DNA from: Aphelocoma coerulescens
Taxonomy: Eukaryota > Chordata > Aves > Passeriformes > Corvidae
Direction of reading: 5' to 3'
NCBI RefSeq assembly: GCF_041296385.1
Contig: NC_091016.1
Span: 18,575,497 to 18,639,496, forward strand
Length of the DNA stretch: 64,000 nucleotides
Below, one piece after another: positions 25,695 through 39,610 of this stretch. Below the pieces are notes generated by a model. It had not been told where the DNA came from. It saw nothing but the letters and a program-made list of their open reading frames with translations, and did no database searches. Positions within the stretch are counted from its first letter, which is position 1. The number at the start of each line of letters is the position of its first letter. Both the position numbers and the translations under genes were made by a program.

Positions 25695-28600
25695 AATTAT
25701 GACTAAAGCTGCCCTCTCAATTTGATTCCATAGTAACCTTCTGGTTACATTGTACCAAAGCTCCTCAAACCTAATGCTGAAATGCAGTAACACCAAAGTA
25801 CTATCGGTTCAGCTGTAGCAGCCTACTTCTCAGTTCTTGTGGCTCAAGACAGGAAGTATCTTTAGCCTTAGCACCAAGAACATGCCTATTTTTGCACTGG
25901 AAACTGCAGTTCGTAAAACAAAAACTGGCAAAGTCCCTCTCTCTGTCTCTCAACTCTGCAGGGATATGACAGGTAAAACCACAAAATTGTCTTGATTGTA
26001 TCTTGACATTTAGTAACAGTCAGGCTTTCAAAATTTGTTAAAATTAAAAGCTTCCTTTCCCTGATCTAAAGTCTGACTAACAGAAAGCCCCTATTTATCC
26101 CAAAATGCTCAGCAATCAAGGTTAGTCTCTGACATTGCTTACACTGTTAGGATAATAAGTGCTGGCAAGCTTGGCCTGAAGCCATCAGACACCACTCCAT
26201 GAGCAGCCCTCCACACCGCTGCTCTGTCACACAGGTTTTCTCTGTGTAAAAAGCCTTAGCTATCAGAGGAGACTCATCTCCTCATAAGAATGGCTTCAGC
26301 ACACACATATGTATGCATATATATATTTAAAACAGCCAGAAGCAAAGCAAGGTTTATAGGAAGACTTTTAGGTGGCAAAATACATAAGGAAATTGCTGAA
26401 GATGCAAACTAGGCATTATTCAGGCCTGTACTACTTATTCTAGTGCATAGATTACTTTTCTCACCATGCTTTCATGAGATAAATTGTTTTGTAAATTTGC
26501 AGTAACTACATGCATGCTTTTTTCTTATTATGAAAGACCATTCTCAGGAACTCCCTAGAACAGAGCACTTCAACACATGCAGAAGAAAATTATTTACATT
26601 AGGGCTGTTCACTTATAGATGGCTCTTCAGAACCCAACTACTTGCATGCAGAAAGATTCAAAATAGGTGTTTGAATTAGATCCTTATGTGATTAATTGTG
26701 CCTATATTGAAAATACGGAAGTAACCTGAAATGAAGGAGCCACTGGGAAAAATGGGATGGCAGGGAGTGGACTGCTCACTTAGCAAGGGGCCCTGAAGTA
26801 GAACACACTTAAAAACAGGCCATGAACCAGAAGTTGTGTCACGGTAGGCTATGTATTATTTGTGAAGGAAGAGTTGGGCACCTTTAATTTACACAGCACT
26901 TCGTAAACAAAACAAAAAAACTGAGTTCATGTTTCTCTCTCCATCATCTGGTGTTCTTCTACTTCTCTAATAAGCTACAAATACATGCAGCAGAGGACCT
27001 GGCTGAGGGCACTCACTATTTTTGCCTCTCTAACCTGCCCAGCTGTCACAATGCTTTTTTTGGATCTGATCACTGTGCTTATAGTTTCACATTCCTCAAC
27101 AGAAACTCCACACCAACAACATTCATCAGGGAAAACTGCCATTTGAGTCAACATTGGAAAGAATAATGGCCTTCAAGCCCAAAGTTCCATGAATATTGAG
27201 AAATGACACCAAGTACATGACAAACAAGTAACTATCACAGAACTGCATTCAAATATCTTGTGCACTGTTTGCTCTCTTTTTGAGGCACCCTATTAGATTT
27301 TTTAGATATGTGAAATACTAAAAACCAAACTAATTTAAGCTGATGGTGGTAGAAACAAGCTTAATTGAGCAGCCAACTTTAAATATGAAGTTTATTCACT
27401 TCAGATTTCAATGTAGTTACAATGGAACACCAAGAAAATTGCTTAAACTCGGTGTACTTCAGTTGACAGAGCTGTTTCTGGGTTGTCCAACTGTACTCTT
27501 TTGTATCATTCTATATTTTTCCTCCAGAAGATAAGAATAAAAAATATTATCCTGACAATTTAAAAAGCAATAAAATGACTGTATATTTGCCACAATTTGC
27601 CATGTCAACTTTACTGAAATTCCATTTTGGCTTCTAAGAACTTAAGTAAACAGATTAAGAACTCTACAATCACTACTACCCTGCAGCGTATTCTAAAGAT
27701 TAAAAAATTAAAGTCTGCTAAGTAAGGCTAATTCATGTCAAAGCTTTTAGATTTCTAGTAGTATCATGAGTTACTGGTGGGTAAGGGAGTAGAAAGAGTA
27801 AGCTCCTTAAGAATGTTATGTCCATCTGTGAGTGCCATCTGTCAAAGAAATCCTGAAAGAAGAGGCTAACGAGGAATCCAGAATATGCCCAGCTGTTGCA
27901 CTGTAAATTACTACCTATGCTAAAAAACCTTAACACGTATTTCTAGGCAGATAAATGTTTTCTTTCCTTTTGTTTCTCATTTTAGACATGCAGTCTCTGC
28001 TCTTTGCTTTTCAGTACAACCACACACAGCCTCTGAAAACAGCTCACGGCATTGAAAAATTCTGAGAGTAAACCAGACAACAAAAACTGAGGACTTGTAC
28101 TGGTTTTGATAACAACAGTTAAAAACTATTTTACCTATTCATTTTTTTTAAATCTAATGATGACACTAAGAAAGCAATTCACAGAAGAGTGTTCACTCAG
28201 AAGCTGTCTGGACTATCTAACACTTTTTTAATATATATTCATATATATGTCTTTGTACATATATCTGTATAGGGCACACCTACATGTATTTTAATTATCA
28301 GGGATATTTATAAGTATCCTGAGCTTAAGCAAGTTATTAGTTGCAAATCACTAGAAAATTTCTGGGACTGATCAAGAAACAAACTAACCTGCTGGGTCCA
28401 TACTGCACCCCACAGCAACTCCTCCTTACTCCTTTTCTATCTTTCTCCAGGAAAAAATACACAGATATAAATACACCAAGAACTAAGGAAGCTGAGGGAA
28501 AAGGAGGTCTGTGCAGAGATGAGTTCTGAGATCATTTAATGCTTTTCGTTTTTCCAAAAGAAGGATATACAGTCTTAAAATGAAGTTGATCTTATCTCTC

Positions 28601-31600
28601 CCCCATCCATTTATTTCATCAGCAATAAAAAACTATTAAAAATGTATTAAAGGGAGGGGGGAAACAGAAGAAAGTAGAGCATACTTTAAGGACACATAAA
28701 ATATTCAGGAATAGGGAGCACATTACAAAAATCTAAATAAATTGTTTGCTGTTCCTGAGTTATGTGGGAAACAGAACAAAGATAAGATACAAAGCTGCAA
28801 GTAAACCCTGGAGACTAAAAAAAAATAGCTTACAAGGAGAAGAAAACCAATGCCATCCCAAGCAAACAAATATATACGTCAAATACTTGCCACAGCTCTT
28901 GCAATATGTGAAGAAGCACTGCTATATCCTATATATTTTACTGCTCTATTCCCAGGCTAGTAGGCCTTTAGATTTCATATATTTTTTGAAAGACTACCCA
29001 GCAGAAGAAGAATGATTCCAAAAACACTACTATACAGCCATTTTAATGTGCTGCACAGAACCTTTGCTTTCTTTGTCCTTCCCCCAATAAAGGTTTATTC
29101 AGCAGTTACACAGATACTTGGGATTCCTCTTTTTTTTAATGGAAGTCAGTGTTGTTAAGAATATCTACCCCTCTCCAAGAAAAAAAGAGGAGGTGGGAGA
29201 AGAGAACAAAAACAACAGACAAAAGTATAGCTTTTCCAAATCTGCCTTCTACTTAACTGTGCCCTAAATTAACAGTACAGAGGTTAAATGCTAATAGGAA
29301 AGAAGATTCCTTCCAAGTGAGCAAGTAAAAAGTAGAACAGTGAGAAGCAAAGAACCTACTAGTCCTGAAATAATAAAACTAAATTTAGGATAATCTCTCT
29401 TGCTTCCCCTCAGCTTGAGCAAGTTCTTTCCTGTATTGCAAATATGGCATTTATTATCTCTTGGTTATTTGAAAACAAAAATAAATTAATACTGTGTTGA
29501 AGGAATTCTATTCACAAGTTGTTAAATACAGCAGAAGATACTGCTATTGAACACAAGAAATGCAAAGGGACTGTTTTTAGGGACAGAGAAAAGGAGAGTA
29601 AAAGCACCTACATATGTGCAAGGGAAGGAAGAAAATTTGTATTTCACTGGAAATTTAGATTATTTCATGTCATTATTCATTCCATGTCAACCACCAACCT
29701 GACTAATGTTGGTATAGGCTGAATCAAAGCCTTGCTGGAGGCAGCAAGAAAAAGAGTGAGTTTCTTACAGGAGTGTGCACAGGCAAGGCTGTATACTGAC
29801 TAGAAAGAAGCAACAGGACTGCATCATTTTCTGTGTGCTGTTCCACAGCCAGGTGAGAAATCACATCATGACCCTCTCATGAAATCCTCAACCAAGTCCT
29901 CCAGAGGGAGAACAGCACACAGGGTGGAAGGACCCAGCAGTGGAAGGAGCTGAAGAGGGACATAAATGGCTCCGAATCCACATGGAAAGCAGAAGTGAAG
30001 AAACAAAAATCCTCTCACCTCTCCCATGATGTGAGTTTTTTATTTGCTGTATCACTCAGGACTCCAAAATAATTTTTAAAGGGTGAAAAGTAAACATTGT
30101 GCCTTGCTGCTCAGTTTGGAGTCGGGGTGGGAAGGCAGCCCCAAAGCACTGCACTGCAGCGGCTGTGCTGGGCACATCAGAACACAGCCGGCCTTCCCCA
30201 AACCTCAATACAGAGAATCAGGGCAAAGGGTTATTTCTGTCAGAAACCCCACCCTGACTGCTAAAAGAAGATACATTGTACATGATTATTTGGCATTAGC
30301 TTTTCATTTGTGTTAAACTAATTCCATGTGAAATTGCAGAGGTTTGTTTCTGACCGTGTTCAGAGAGACCGCAAGGTGAGTTAGGAGACTCTCCAGAAGT
30401 CTCCTGTGCCCAAATGCAAAACAGTTTTATTACTTCTTAAAAGATTTTTTTTCTTTTATTTTGCTGGTTTGGGTCAGGAAAGGGTGCTTTCGTTTTTGAC
30501 ACTAAAAATACATTCAAAGTAAGATTTCTGGCCTATATAATATGGGTTTGGATTTTCATTTTAACACACTATCCTCAGAGGTTCTTCTACCCTGTCTGTT
30601 CTTCAGACTGAGAGAATTTGAGTGAGAATTCTGTAAGAGACTGAGGCTCTGATCCTTCATCTGACCATGGGATACCAAGAAAGATGTTACACAGTCTGGG
30701 ACTTTTTACTCCTCAGGAAGACCAGCTCCTTGACCCTTCTTTGCTGTAGAACATCAACACAAATGGAAGTAGAATGGAAAGGACAGAAAACAGGGAACAG
30801 CAGGATGTGAAGATGTGCTTCAAACTCCTAGCCTGCCTGTTGATTACTTAGTAACAGCCAATTATTTTTCTTTCTATTGTGCTTTTTCACGTTTGATGCT
30901 CATACAAAAGCTGTTAACTGCAGAAAGGAGTTTGTCAGAGAGAGAATTTTTGAGTCTTGAAAATGCTGAAAAGCAGCACCTTGTGCAGACAGCTCAAGGG
31001 GCAGGGTGGTAAGAGTCAGCTGGTGCTCAGGCAAGAGTCAAGTTTGCTGAAGCACCCAGGTGAACCACAAGCCTGCATCTTAGAGAAAACTATGGAAAGT
31101 GATTCCAGCCTTTTCAGTTTTAGGTCCTATCACTGAATGCAACACCAGAATTTATATCAAGAAGTTACAATGGGAGAACATATAGTAGGAAATGACGCAT
31201 TTCACAACACTGCTTATTTTTTTATTACAGATTAAGGATATGACTGATTTGATGTGCCTCAATTACATGTGTTGTATTAAAGAGAGATTCAAATGAAGAA
31301 CTGCAGCTACTGAGTGAAAGCTGTTCACAACTCAGAATTTCACAATTTTAAAAGAAAGTCAGAGAATACTGTCTTAGAACAAACAATTATTTAGGAATAT
31401 TGAAGAGTACAACACACACCATCCCTCAAGCTCTCAGAAGTCACTCCTATCTTCCTCCTCTTTGTTTTCCTCACCCCCATGCTTATTTTCTGCCTGGTCT
31501 CCTCACCATTTAAATTGCTGGTCACTTGGAGGATCAAAGCTGCTATTTTGAGTCACTTAACCTACAGTTAATCTCATTGTTGCTTGCCTGTTTAAGTAGA

Positions 31601-32370
31601 ATTAGTTGGCTCCGGTGCACCTAATGGTTAACAAGGAGTCTGACAGTAACTCTTTGGCTGTACGTAATGTTACAGAAGGTGCACTTCAGAACTTGCATAA
31701 TGAGCAGTTTTAGCTAGTTTTGACATCAATTCTTAGAGAATTGAGGGATATGTGACTTGATGAATGATGAATTAATCATTATTGCCTGGCTCAAGCATTG
31801 CTTTTTTTCTCTGGAAACCAAATGGAAAGCAAATTTTTTAAAGCAGGGAACGGCAATTTCAAACTTAAACTAGCAAGTAGACCTGTTGCATCTATAAATG
31901 ATTTACTAACAAGATACATAGGCAGAGTTAATAAAAAACCTTTCTTTGGACACCTGTTATAGCTGATCTGCTTCAGGAAAAGTGTGAATAAAAAAAAAAA
32001 AGTAAATGTTTCACTGAATTTTATTCAGAAGTGTGAAATCAAAGATCATTCCTACTTGGTGCCTGTGCCTCAGCTCCAACCAGGAGAGCCTTTTCTGAAC
32101 TCACCACCAGCCAAATGGCTTTCAGCAGAGTGTTTATTTTAAAAAATGGAGACATTTTTTCCACCATTCTTGACATTAGCGACACCCTTACCAAAGCATT
32201 ATGAGAAAACAATGCTTCCTAAGTTAGCAAAGTTATCCACGTGCCTAACACTATTCTTTTTCACAGATTCAAAGACAGGTGCCTCTTCTGTGTTGAAACA
32301 TCAGAAAGCAATGGCTGCTATTTAAATATCAAATTTTTAGTATTCAATTTGAGATGACCTATTCTAAACA

Positions 32371-32480
32371 GATCATAGAATACCAGGTTGGAAAGGACCA
32401 CATGGATCATCTGATCCAACCCTCCTTGGCAAAAAGCACAGTGAAGATAAGGCAGCCCAACACCCTGTCAAACTGATAGC
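32371..32480 (-). mobile_element. CR1 LINE 3'-end fragment
   Basis: The left edge 'atcatagaat' is the reverse complement of the CR1 3' terminal unit. It is followed by 'accaggttggaaaggaccac', 'atctgatccaaccctccttg' and 'gcccaacaccctgtcaaact'. Strongly 5'-truncated, no coding part. Confidence 0.88.
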
Positions 32481-33848
32481 CAGCTCAATGCTGGTTCTTT
32501 TAATAAATGTAGCACTGCTTAAAATGTCTATGTAAATTATCTTCTTTCTTCTCATGGATCTGGAACCAAGGAGTATATAAAATTACATAACAGTGGTAAA
32601 GTACTGCCTGCCCAGAGCTGAGGTTTGAATGTCATAAATGTCCACTGAAATAAAATCATGGTTCAAAAAGATCTGTTAGACTAGAAGTATACTACAAAAG
32701 TAACACACAGAAGATAAGGCATTCAGAGTTCTACTTCATATATTATGCTAATGTAATTATCAATTTCAATAAGATTATTACTGGTGCTTTTTCAATGTTG
32801 TACAAACTAGTATCTCACCACCAGATACTTTCAGCCAAGAATTCTCATTACCATAAAACACAAATTAAGTCAAAGCCTTTAGTAGGAATCCTACACAAGC
32901 ATGTGTATCTCAACTATTTCACACACAAGCTGCATTCTTACCTTAAATGTACATTTGCTTTTCAGTAACTACTGCAATGTGTTCAAGCAGACCAGTTAGA
33001 GAGAATTTCAATCATAACAGAACCCAAGAACTACACCAGGATTGTGTCAAAATTTCTAACAGGATACCGAAACCACTTCAATCCAGTTCAAGATGTTCTG
33101 TTTCCATGTGACAACAGGAATTTCCTGATATTCTCAGAACAATTCTATTATTTCATCATTCCTTCTAGAACAGAGGGCTTAGAAGATTCTTTTGATGCTG
33201 CTAAGAATATTCTATACACATTACATTACACTGCACTGATCTGGTACTGGGGAACTGAGGGGCAATAACAGAGTCAAAACAAGTTTCTGAAATCCTTACT
33301 GATCTGACTCACACAAGCACAGCCAAAACATTACACAACATTTTCTAACCCACAGAAATCAGCACCTGCAACGTGAAGACAACACTTGATGCTAAAGTGA
33401 ATATCCAGATTTTTTTTCCTATATGATACCCTCAAAAGAGCTCCAGTGTGCCAGAGGTTTCATGTTAGTTTTATCAAGACACTTTAAGATACACACATTC
33501 GAGTTAGTGTACACTGGATAGAAGGAAGACAAATACACTGAGACAGGCAGAGTTTTGCCAGGCACGAACATAGAAAGATTCTGGCAACACATTCAAAAGG
33601 TTAAGTAGGGAAATCAGCAATCTGTTTTGCATTCATGTAGTTACTGGCGAAGTACAGAAGTTAATAAATACTTAAAAAAATTATCGGACAGAAATTTTTA
33701 AATTTTGGCATATTCATAGAAGAAGAAGGAAAATGATGGAACAAGCAGAGTGGGATAACATAACTCCTATCTCCCCAGGGAAGGTGCACTGAGCAGCTTC
33801 TGTGTTTGTGTTTCTAATGATGCTGGCATAATTCTTGATGACAGCCTC

Positions 33849-33866
33849 TTTTTTTTTTTTTTTTTT
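33849..33866 (+). repeat. T-tract, 18 bases
   Basis: Uninterrupted T run, A-run in the host transcript. No element was recognised around it. Confidence 0.9.
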
Positions 33867-35815
33867 AAATGTGTCTTAGACTGTAAAGGTCAAACATCAT
33901 AACTTATTAGAAATCAGTTTTCTTTTATTGGAATTAGATCTGTGAGCAGGGATGCAAAGGTCTGGTTTGGAATCAGATACCACAACACACAAATATTGCA
34001 TTACTTTCCACAACATCCTCAGAACTCAGATTCTGATTTTTTGGCAAGAGACAAGTTAATCCCTCTTAGAATATTCAATTGGTTTTACATTTCAGCATTC
34101 ACAACTCTCCTAAGCATTTGACTGTCAAAAGCAACCATGACATTAGTAATACAGACTCTCAGACAAGTACTTTCCAGAAACTATGGTTTTAAAGAAACAA
34201 GGTAAGCAAAGGCTGACTCAATGTTTAAGTAGGAGTCGTGACTTGACAGTAATTTCTTTTTGAGTTCATTGACAAGTACTGTCACTGTAAATCATAATTC
34301 TGTTACTTAAATTTTCTACCATTTTTGGGATTTTACATTCTTAAAAGGAATACCAGCTTTGTGACACAGATGAGTAGGAAGAGAATGCTATTTGGAGTTG
34401 TTGCAAATAATCAGGCAGAAAACATATGGACTATATTGACACTAAACAACTTTCACTTCCTTAAACATAATGTGTAATACTTAGAATGATTACGAGGAAT
34501 ACCACATTATACCATGCAAGCATTGGGAGCAAAATCTGAATTCCTTTGTGTGCACAATTCATCAGGATCAGGTAATGTTTGTCACAGTATTATGGATTGA
34601 GACACAATTCCATATTAAAATATTTTTAATTTTTCTCACATGAGAGAAAGTACCACAGAAAGGAAAAATGACAGTACTAGGAAAGGTATTGATAATAAAC
34701 TGACTGAAGGAGAGATGACTGCATAGTGCTGAAAGAGGTAATAAAATCAGAGGGACATTATTAGTGCTGATCCTCTGGGATCACTTTTGAAACTGATTTA
34801 ACATTTTAGCTTTAAAACTTGGCACAGAAATAAATGCATGCTCATAGAAGGTGTAGCTATCACAAAGCTGAAAAGCAGCAGTAACAGCAGGGAAGACTGG
34901 AATATCACACATGCAGAAATTACTAAACTGAAGACTATAATAACAGAAATCATAATACACTTAACAGTGTAAAATGTAAATACCTTCCTGGTAAGTTTAA
35001 CAGCAGAAACTTCTCTTGTACACCAAGAGCTTATCAACTGTAAGTGATAGGGAAGGAACTAAGTACACCAAATTATTATTTTACATCTGTACCTTTACAG
35101 TGTGATGGAACCATGGCTCTTGGTTTTACTGGGAGGAATATTCTAGCAGAGTGAGAAATACTGCAGCAAGAACACAAGTTCTTTCCAAAATGTCATCTCA
35201 TATAATATTTACAATTCTTGACATTAAAGTTTTATCAAGTTGTCTGACAACTCTAAGATTAAACAACAACTTGAAGAATGACCATACTCAACACTGGCAT
35301 GAAACACTACTTCAAAAGTTCTTATCTGTAAAAGAAATCCTTAAAATTTTAACTTAAATATAAAGAAACTCCACTCAGGCTACCAAATATGCCAAAATGT
35401 GACTGTAGCTCCAGTAGTATGAAACAAACCAAAACCAAGTAGTCATTGTGGTACAGAAATTTAGCTCTTTTCCATCACTACTAAACTCTTTAAAGTTAGA
35501 TGCACACATAAAGAAATGTTACATTCTCCTGTTCTTCTTTCTCTTCTGCAACACTGTCCCCTGATCAAAACCAGTCTTTGAAATACAGCACATGTGGACT
35601 TCTTATTTTACCTTATTTATTGTAGTCCCCAAACCTAACTTGCCTTTTTGGAAGTATTTCTAATCTTAGAGTTCCACTTACTCTCAGCTGTAGCTTGGCT
35701 GTTACTACACCTACAATGCCAGAGACAAAATTAACCTGAACTCAAACTCCACAGTTCTACTGCTCTGCCATAAAATTGAAAATATGCCTACTACATGAAA
35801 TGACATACTGTGTTT

Positions 35816-35895
35816 ATTTTTCACAATGCCTGTGCTCCGCTTTCTTCACCCATTAAATGAGGATATGATAAGCTATCTTCTAATTCCCAGAGTGT
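35816..35895 (+). mobile_element. Possible MIR-like SINE relic
   Basis: The stretch 'tttcttcacccattaaatga' followed by 'ggatatgataagctatctt' resembles the MIR 3' part 'tttcctcatctgtaaaatgg...gataata'. Short and degenerate; chance similarity cannot be excluded. Confidence 0.35.
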
Positions 35896-37962
35896 GTAAA
35901 ACTCCAATATACCTAAATGGGATGTCCAGTTGACCCTATTCACCACCTCATTGTCAAGAATTACTGTGAGACAACTTTCATCTCTTGCTTCTTTGGTTTT
36001 GCAAAGCTTTGTAAAGCTCTCATGGCTTCTGCTTATCATTGTGTCCATGCAACCCTCTGTAAAGTCACCTCTTTTCAGTCACTGAGCCAGCCCTGCACAT
36101 GCAGCTGCACAAAGATTTTGGTGTACCAGATTAATCAGTATGGAAGCAGTTCTGGTAACAGTCCATCTTTTGTTAATTAAAAACATTGCTGCCTATAGAC
36201 AAGGAAGCATATTAAAAATGAAGTGTGCTTGTACAAATATAACGTAACAAAATACTTATATGCAAAATTAGCTTTAAGTCAGCTTATGATAGCTCTGTCA
36301 TCTGAGGAAGATTGTAACAGTATGCTTTTTTTAGAAGATTACTCCCCTAGAGATCAAAACTGCACTTTCATCCTTTAACACAGGAATATTTTAAAATTTT
36401 TTAAAGCAACTCTTAAGAAAAAAACAATAGCTCAATTAATAGACAAGCCTTTATGTTTAAATCACAGCATAAAGACTATAATTTGAGGGAAAGAATATTA
36501 AAAGAATACATTAATTCTTGCAACACAGAAATCGAGGAAAAGAATAAAAATATGTCCTAAAATCTCTCATCCCATAAGGCATTCAGAATGTGTTTGGGCA
36601 GGTTCAGCCTGTAATATAATCCTTATTCCAACCAAAAGGCAAGGAAACGTGCAGGAATAAGCCAGACCAAGCTTGAAGCATATGTCTACAGTTCTCCACC
36701 ATGTCGTGCAGCAACAGACACATGACATAAATAGTTCAGTATGTGTTTTTTGTTTTTGTTGTTGTTAGAAAACAAACAAACCATATTGACAAGCATGATC
36801 CAAATATAATAAGCACTGTGACTTTGGCATAAAACCCCTGACAGCAACAGACTAAGGAAGGAACTGTGGCCAGAGGCTACAAAGGAAGAAATGCATTTGG
36901 TCTAAATGTATCCCAGTATATGCAGTGCTTGCAGTAGCTTGGCAGAAAAACATCTCAGAAATTTAAAAATAATTAGAAAAATAGTCAATACTGTTTGCTG
37001 AAACACACTAAAATTACACTCATTAAGAATGAAGTGTTATTGGAAAAGCCTTTATATTCAATTTGCATATGTAAAAAACCTTTTTCATTAGACACAAAGC
37101 ACAAGGCACAATGCTTACTTAAAAACAAAAAAAAAGCAAATATATATTTTAAAAAATACCTTGGAAAGGAACTTAAGGCCTGAATTTTCAGCTCTTAAAC
37201 TTAAGCCGAATTCTAAAGTAGCTGTACTTGCATAAAAGTACATTCCTTTCTGTGCTAAAAGTTCAATTTCCTATATGAAGAAGACGTAACTTTGCTACTA
37301 TTGTATCAGATCAGATTTTAGTCCCTTCTCCCCTTTTTTCCCTTCTCCTCTAATCCAGTGTTTTCTCTTTGTACCTTTCTAATGCCCTTTTCCAGGGCTT
37401 CACACACTGTATCTGATTAAGAATTACTGAGTTACAGTGGCAGCAATATCACTGCTTCCTGCTGCACAAGGAAATGCTAAAGGCTGCCCCCCCAATAGCT
37501 AATAAAGAAAAACTGAACAGCACAAACATCACAGCACCTGAGTCAATAAAGATTTTAATACAACTTTTCAGATAAAGCTCCACAAGGTCTTGCTTCCCTG
37601 ACCCCAACCACGGAACCTTCCACAACTGAACCAAGCCTGACCTTACGCAAGCATCTGCTTGGTAAGCAGTATTCTAATTTGCAGGATGTTAAGGGACCTA
37701 TTTTTTTCTCATTTAAGAAGTTAAAAGCCAGCAATATTTTGCTGTTATTAGAAAGGATCACAAGGTAGGCTCCTCTATCAGTGCAATGGCAGCTCTTCTG
37801 GAAAGGCAAGAGGGAAATGCTTACTGGAGAACAGCTTTACTGCAGACAAGGTTATTTGGACTGATACTTCCTTAACTGCCCTTTCAGGAATCAGATTCTT
37901 GCATGGATATCTTATAATAAGGTATCTTGCAAGGTTATCTTAATTTACTACAAAAAAAAGGA

Positions 37963-38007
37963 AGTGGTTGAGGCAACAGCCATTTAGTGGTTGAGGCAAC
38001 AGCCATT
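37963..38007 (+). repeat. Tandem duplication, 23-base period
   Basis: A 22-base unit beginning agtggttgaggcaac occurs at 37963-37984 and, after one T, again exactly at 37986-38007. The two copies are identical, so the duplication is likely recent or a small variable-number site. Confidence 0.95.
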
Positions 38008-39590
38008 CAACTCAGAAATTCAAACATCAAATTTCTGATTGTCAGATCTGAAAGTTCAGATACTGAAGACATTTTCACTTCAAATCCACCAAATATTCAC
38101 TGGGAAGAATGCTCTAGCAAGAAACCAGGCTTTAAAACACTTCTTATAATACATTCAAGCATCTCAGTGTTAGAGTTTTATACGAACACTGCAGGAATTT
38201 CTGACTCTAAAGCCAAGCTACTATTGCTTGTTTATGCTATGACAAATCTACATGACACTCAAAGTCAGATAATGATAATGAATTTATCCTGTGCAGCTTC
38301 TAATCTTATATAATCAAATAATATAAACTCAATTGTATTTCAAATACTAAAAAGGAAGCACAGGGCACATAAATTAGATAGAGGCATTTCAAGGAGGAAC
38401 TTGAGGAACACACAAGCTATTAATAAATGAAAATTGGAGACACCATGAAAGGAGGTAGGTATGAAATAAATCCTGTGTTCACAAAGGGATAATGAAATGG
38501 AAGGTCTGTAGGAGACAAAGCACGAGGCAGATAGTTTCCTTTCCATACTACAAAAAACTTGAGAATAATGAAGACTCTATCACACAACTGTCATCCTCTT
38601 TTCTGCCTGCCTCATTCTGAACTTAATAAACAACAACAAAATCACTGAAAGTTAATTACCAACTCTATCTTGGCCACCAAACAGCTAATTACACCCTCAG
38701 AACCACAGTCGCTGGGACAAAAAAATCAGAAATAAGGAAAATGGTTTTGTTCTACATTCGGATGTTGAATTTGGATATCAAAGAAAAGTGGTAGGAAAAA
38801 GTATTCCTAGGTCTGAAAGAATCAAAAAAGAATGAGTGTAAAATTATAGCTTAACTCACATAAAACCAGCTTGCAAATGGGAATGTTTTGTCCTCAAAAG
38901 AAGTTATTAAATTCTGTAAACACCTCCAACTTCATTAAACATTGAAACAGATCTCATGTCAGAGCTATGACTGTTCTAACGTGGACCTTTCTTCTGCAAA
39001 CACCAAAGAAGTCAAAGCAATCTTTACTCCAGAGGCAGCAGGAGCTCTTGGAATGTTCTATCACATTTAGTATCCTCTGAGTGTTGCTTTAAACATTATT
39101 ACTTGGAAGGGAAGACCACAGGTTTTTCTATAGAAAACTTTAGGCATTAATAATTTTCCCGCTAAGAGTTAAAAAGGACCCTTTCCAATCCAATTCTATT
39201 TCTTGTCTATCTCTTTCATTTTCACTTTTAGGAGGGTTTAAACACTACTGTTTTATAACAACCACAACCAATTCCTACCTAAGGGGGATTACAAACCATC
39301 TGGCAGAGTGCTCACATCCATCTGCCTTTCAAGAGTTGTACCCAGAAAATGCACAAACCGGCATGGAAAAGTAGAAACTCTTCATCTACACACTCCTCCT
39401 TTTCCTGTGAGTCTCCTTTCTAGTGAAGGAGAACTAGTACCAGCTAAAGGATGGGTGGGGACTCAGAAATAAAGTAGGGGTACACTCCTTGAGTTACCGG
39501 CCTTCCTCAGCTGACAAAAATCAACAACTCTCCTTTGTTAGGAGGTCAGTGTCAAACATTAAAAGGGGAAGGCTTTACTGTAAGCTGAGG

Positions 39591-39610
39591 GTATCATACA
39601 TTTATGATAC
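39591..39610. repeat. 8-bp inverted repeat with 4-base loop
   Basis: The arms gtatcata and tatgatac flank a four-base loop. Intronic; noted for completeness. Confidence 0.85.
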
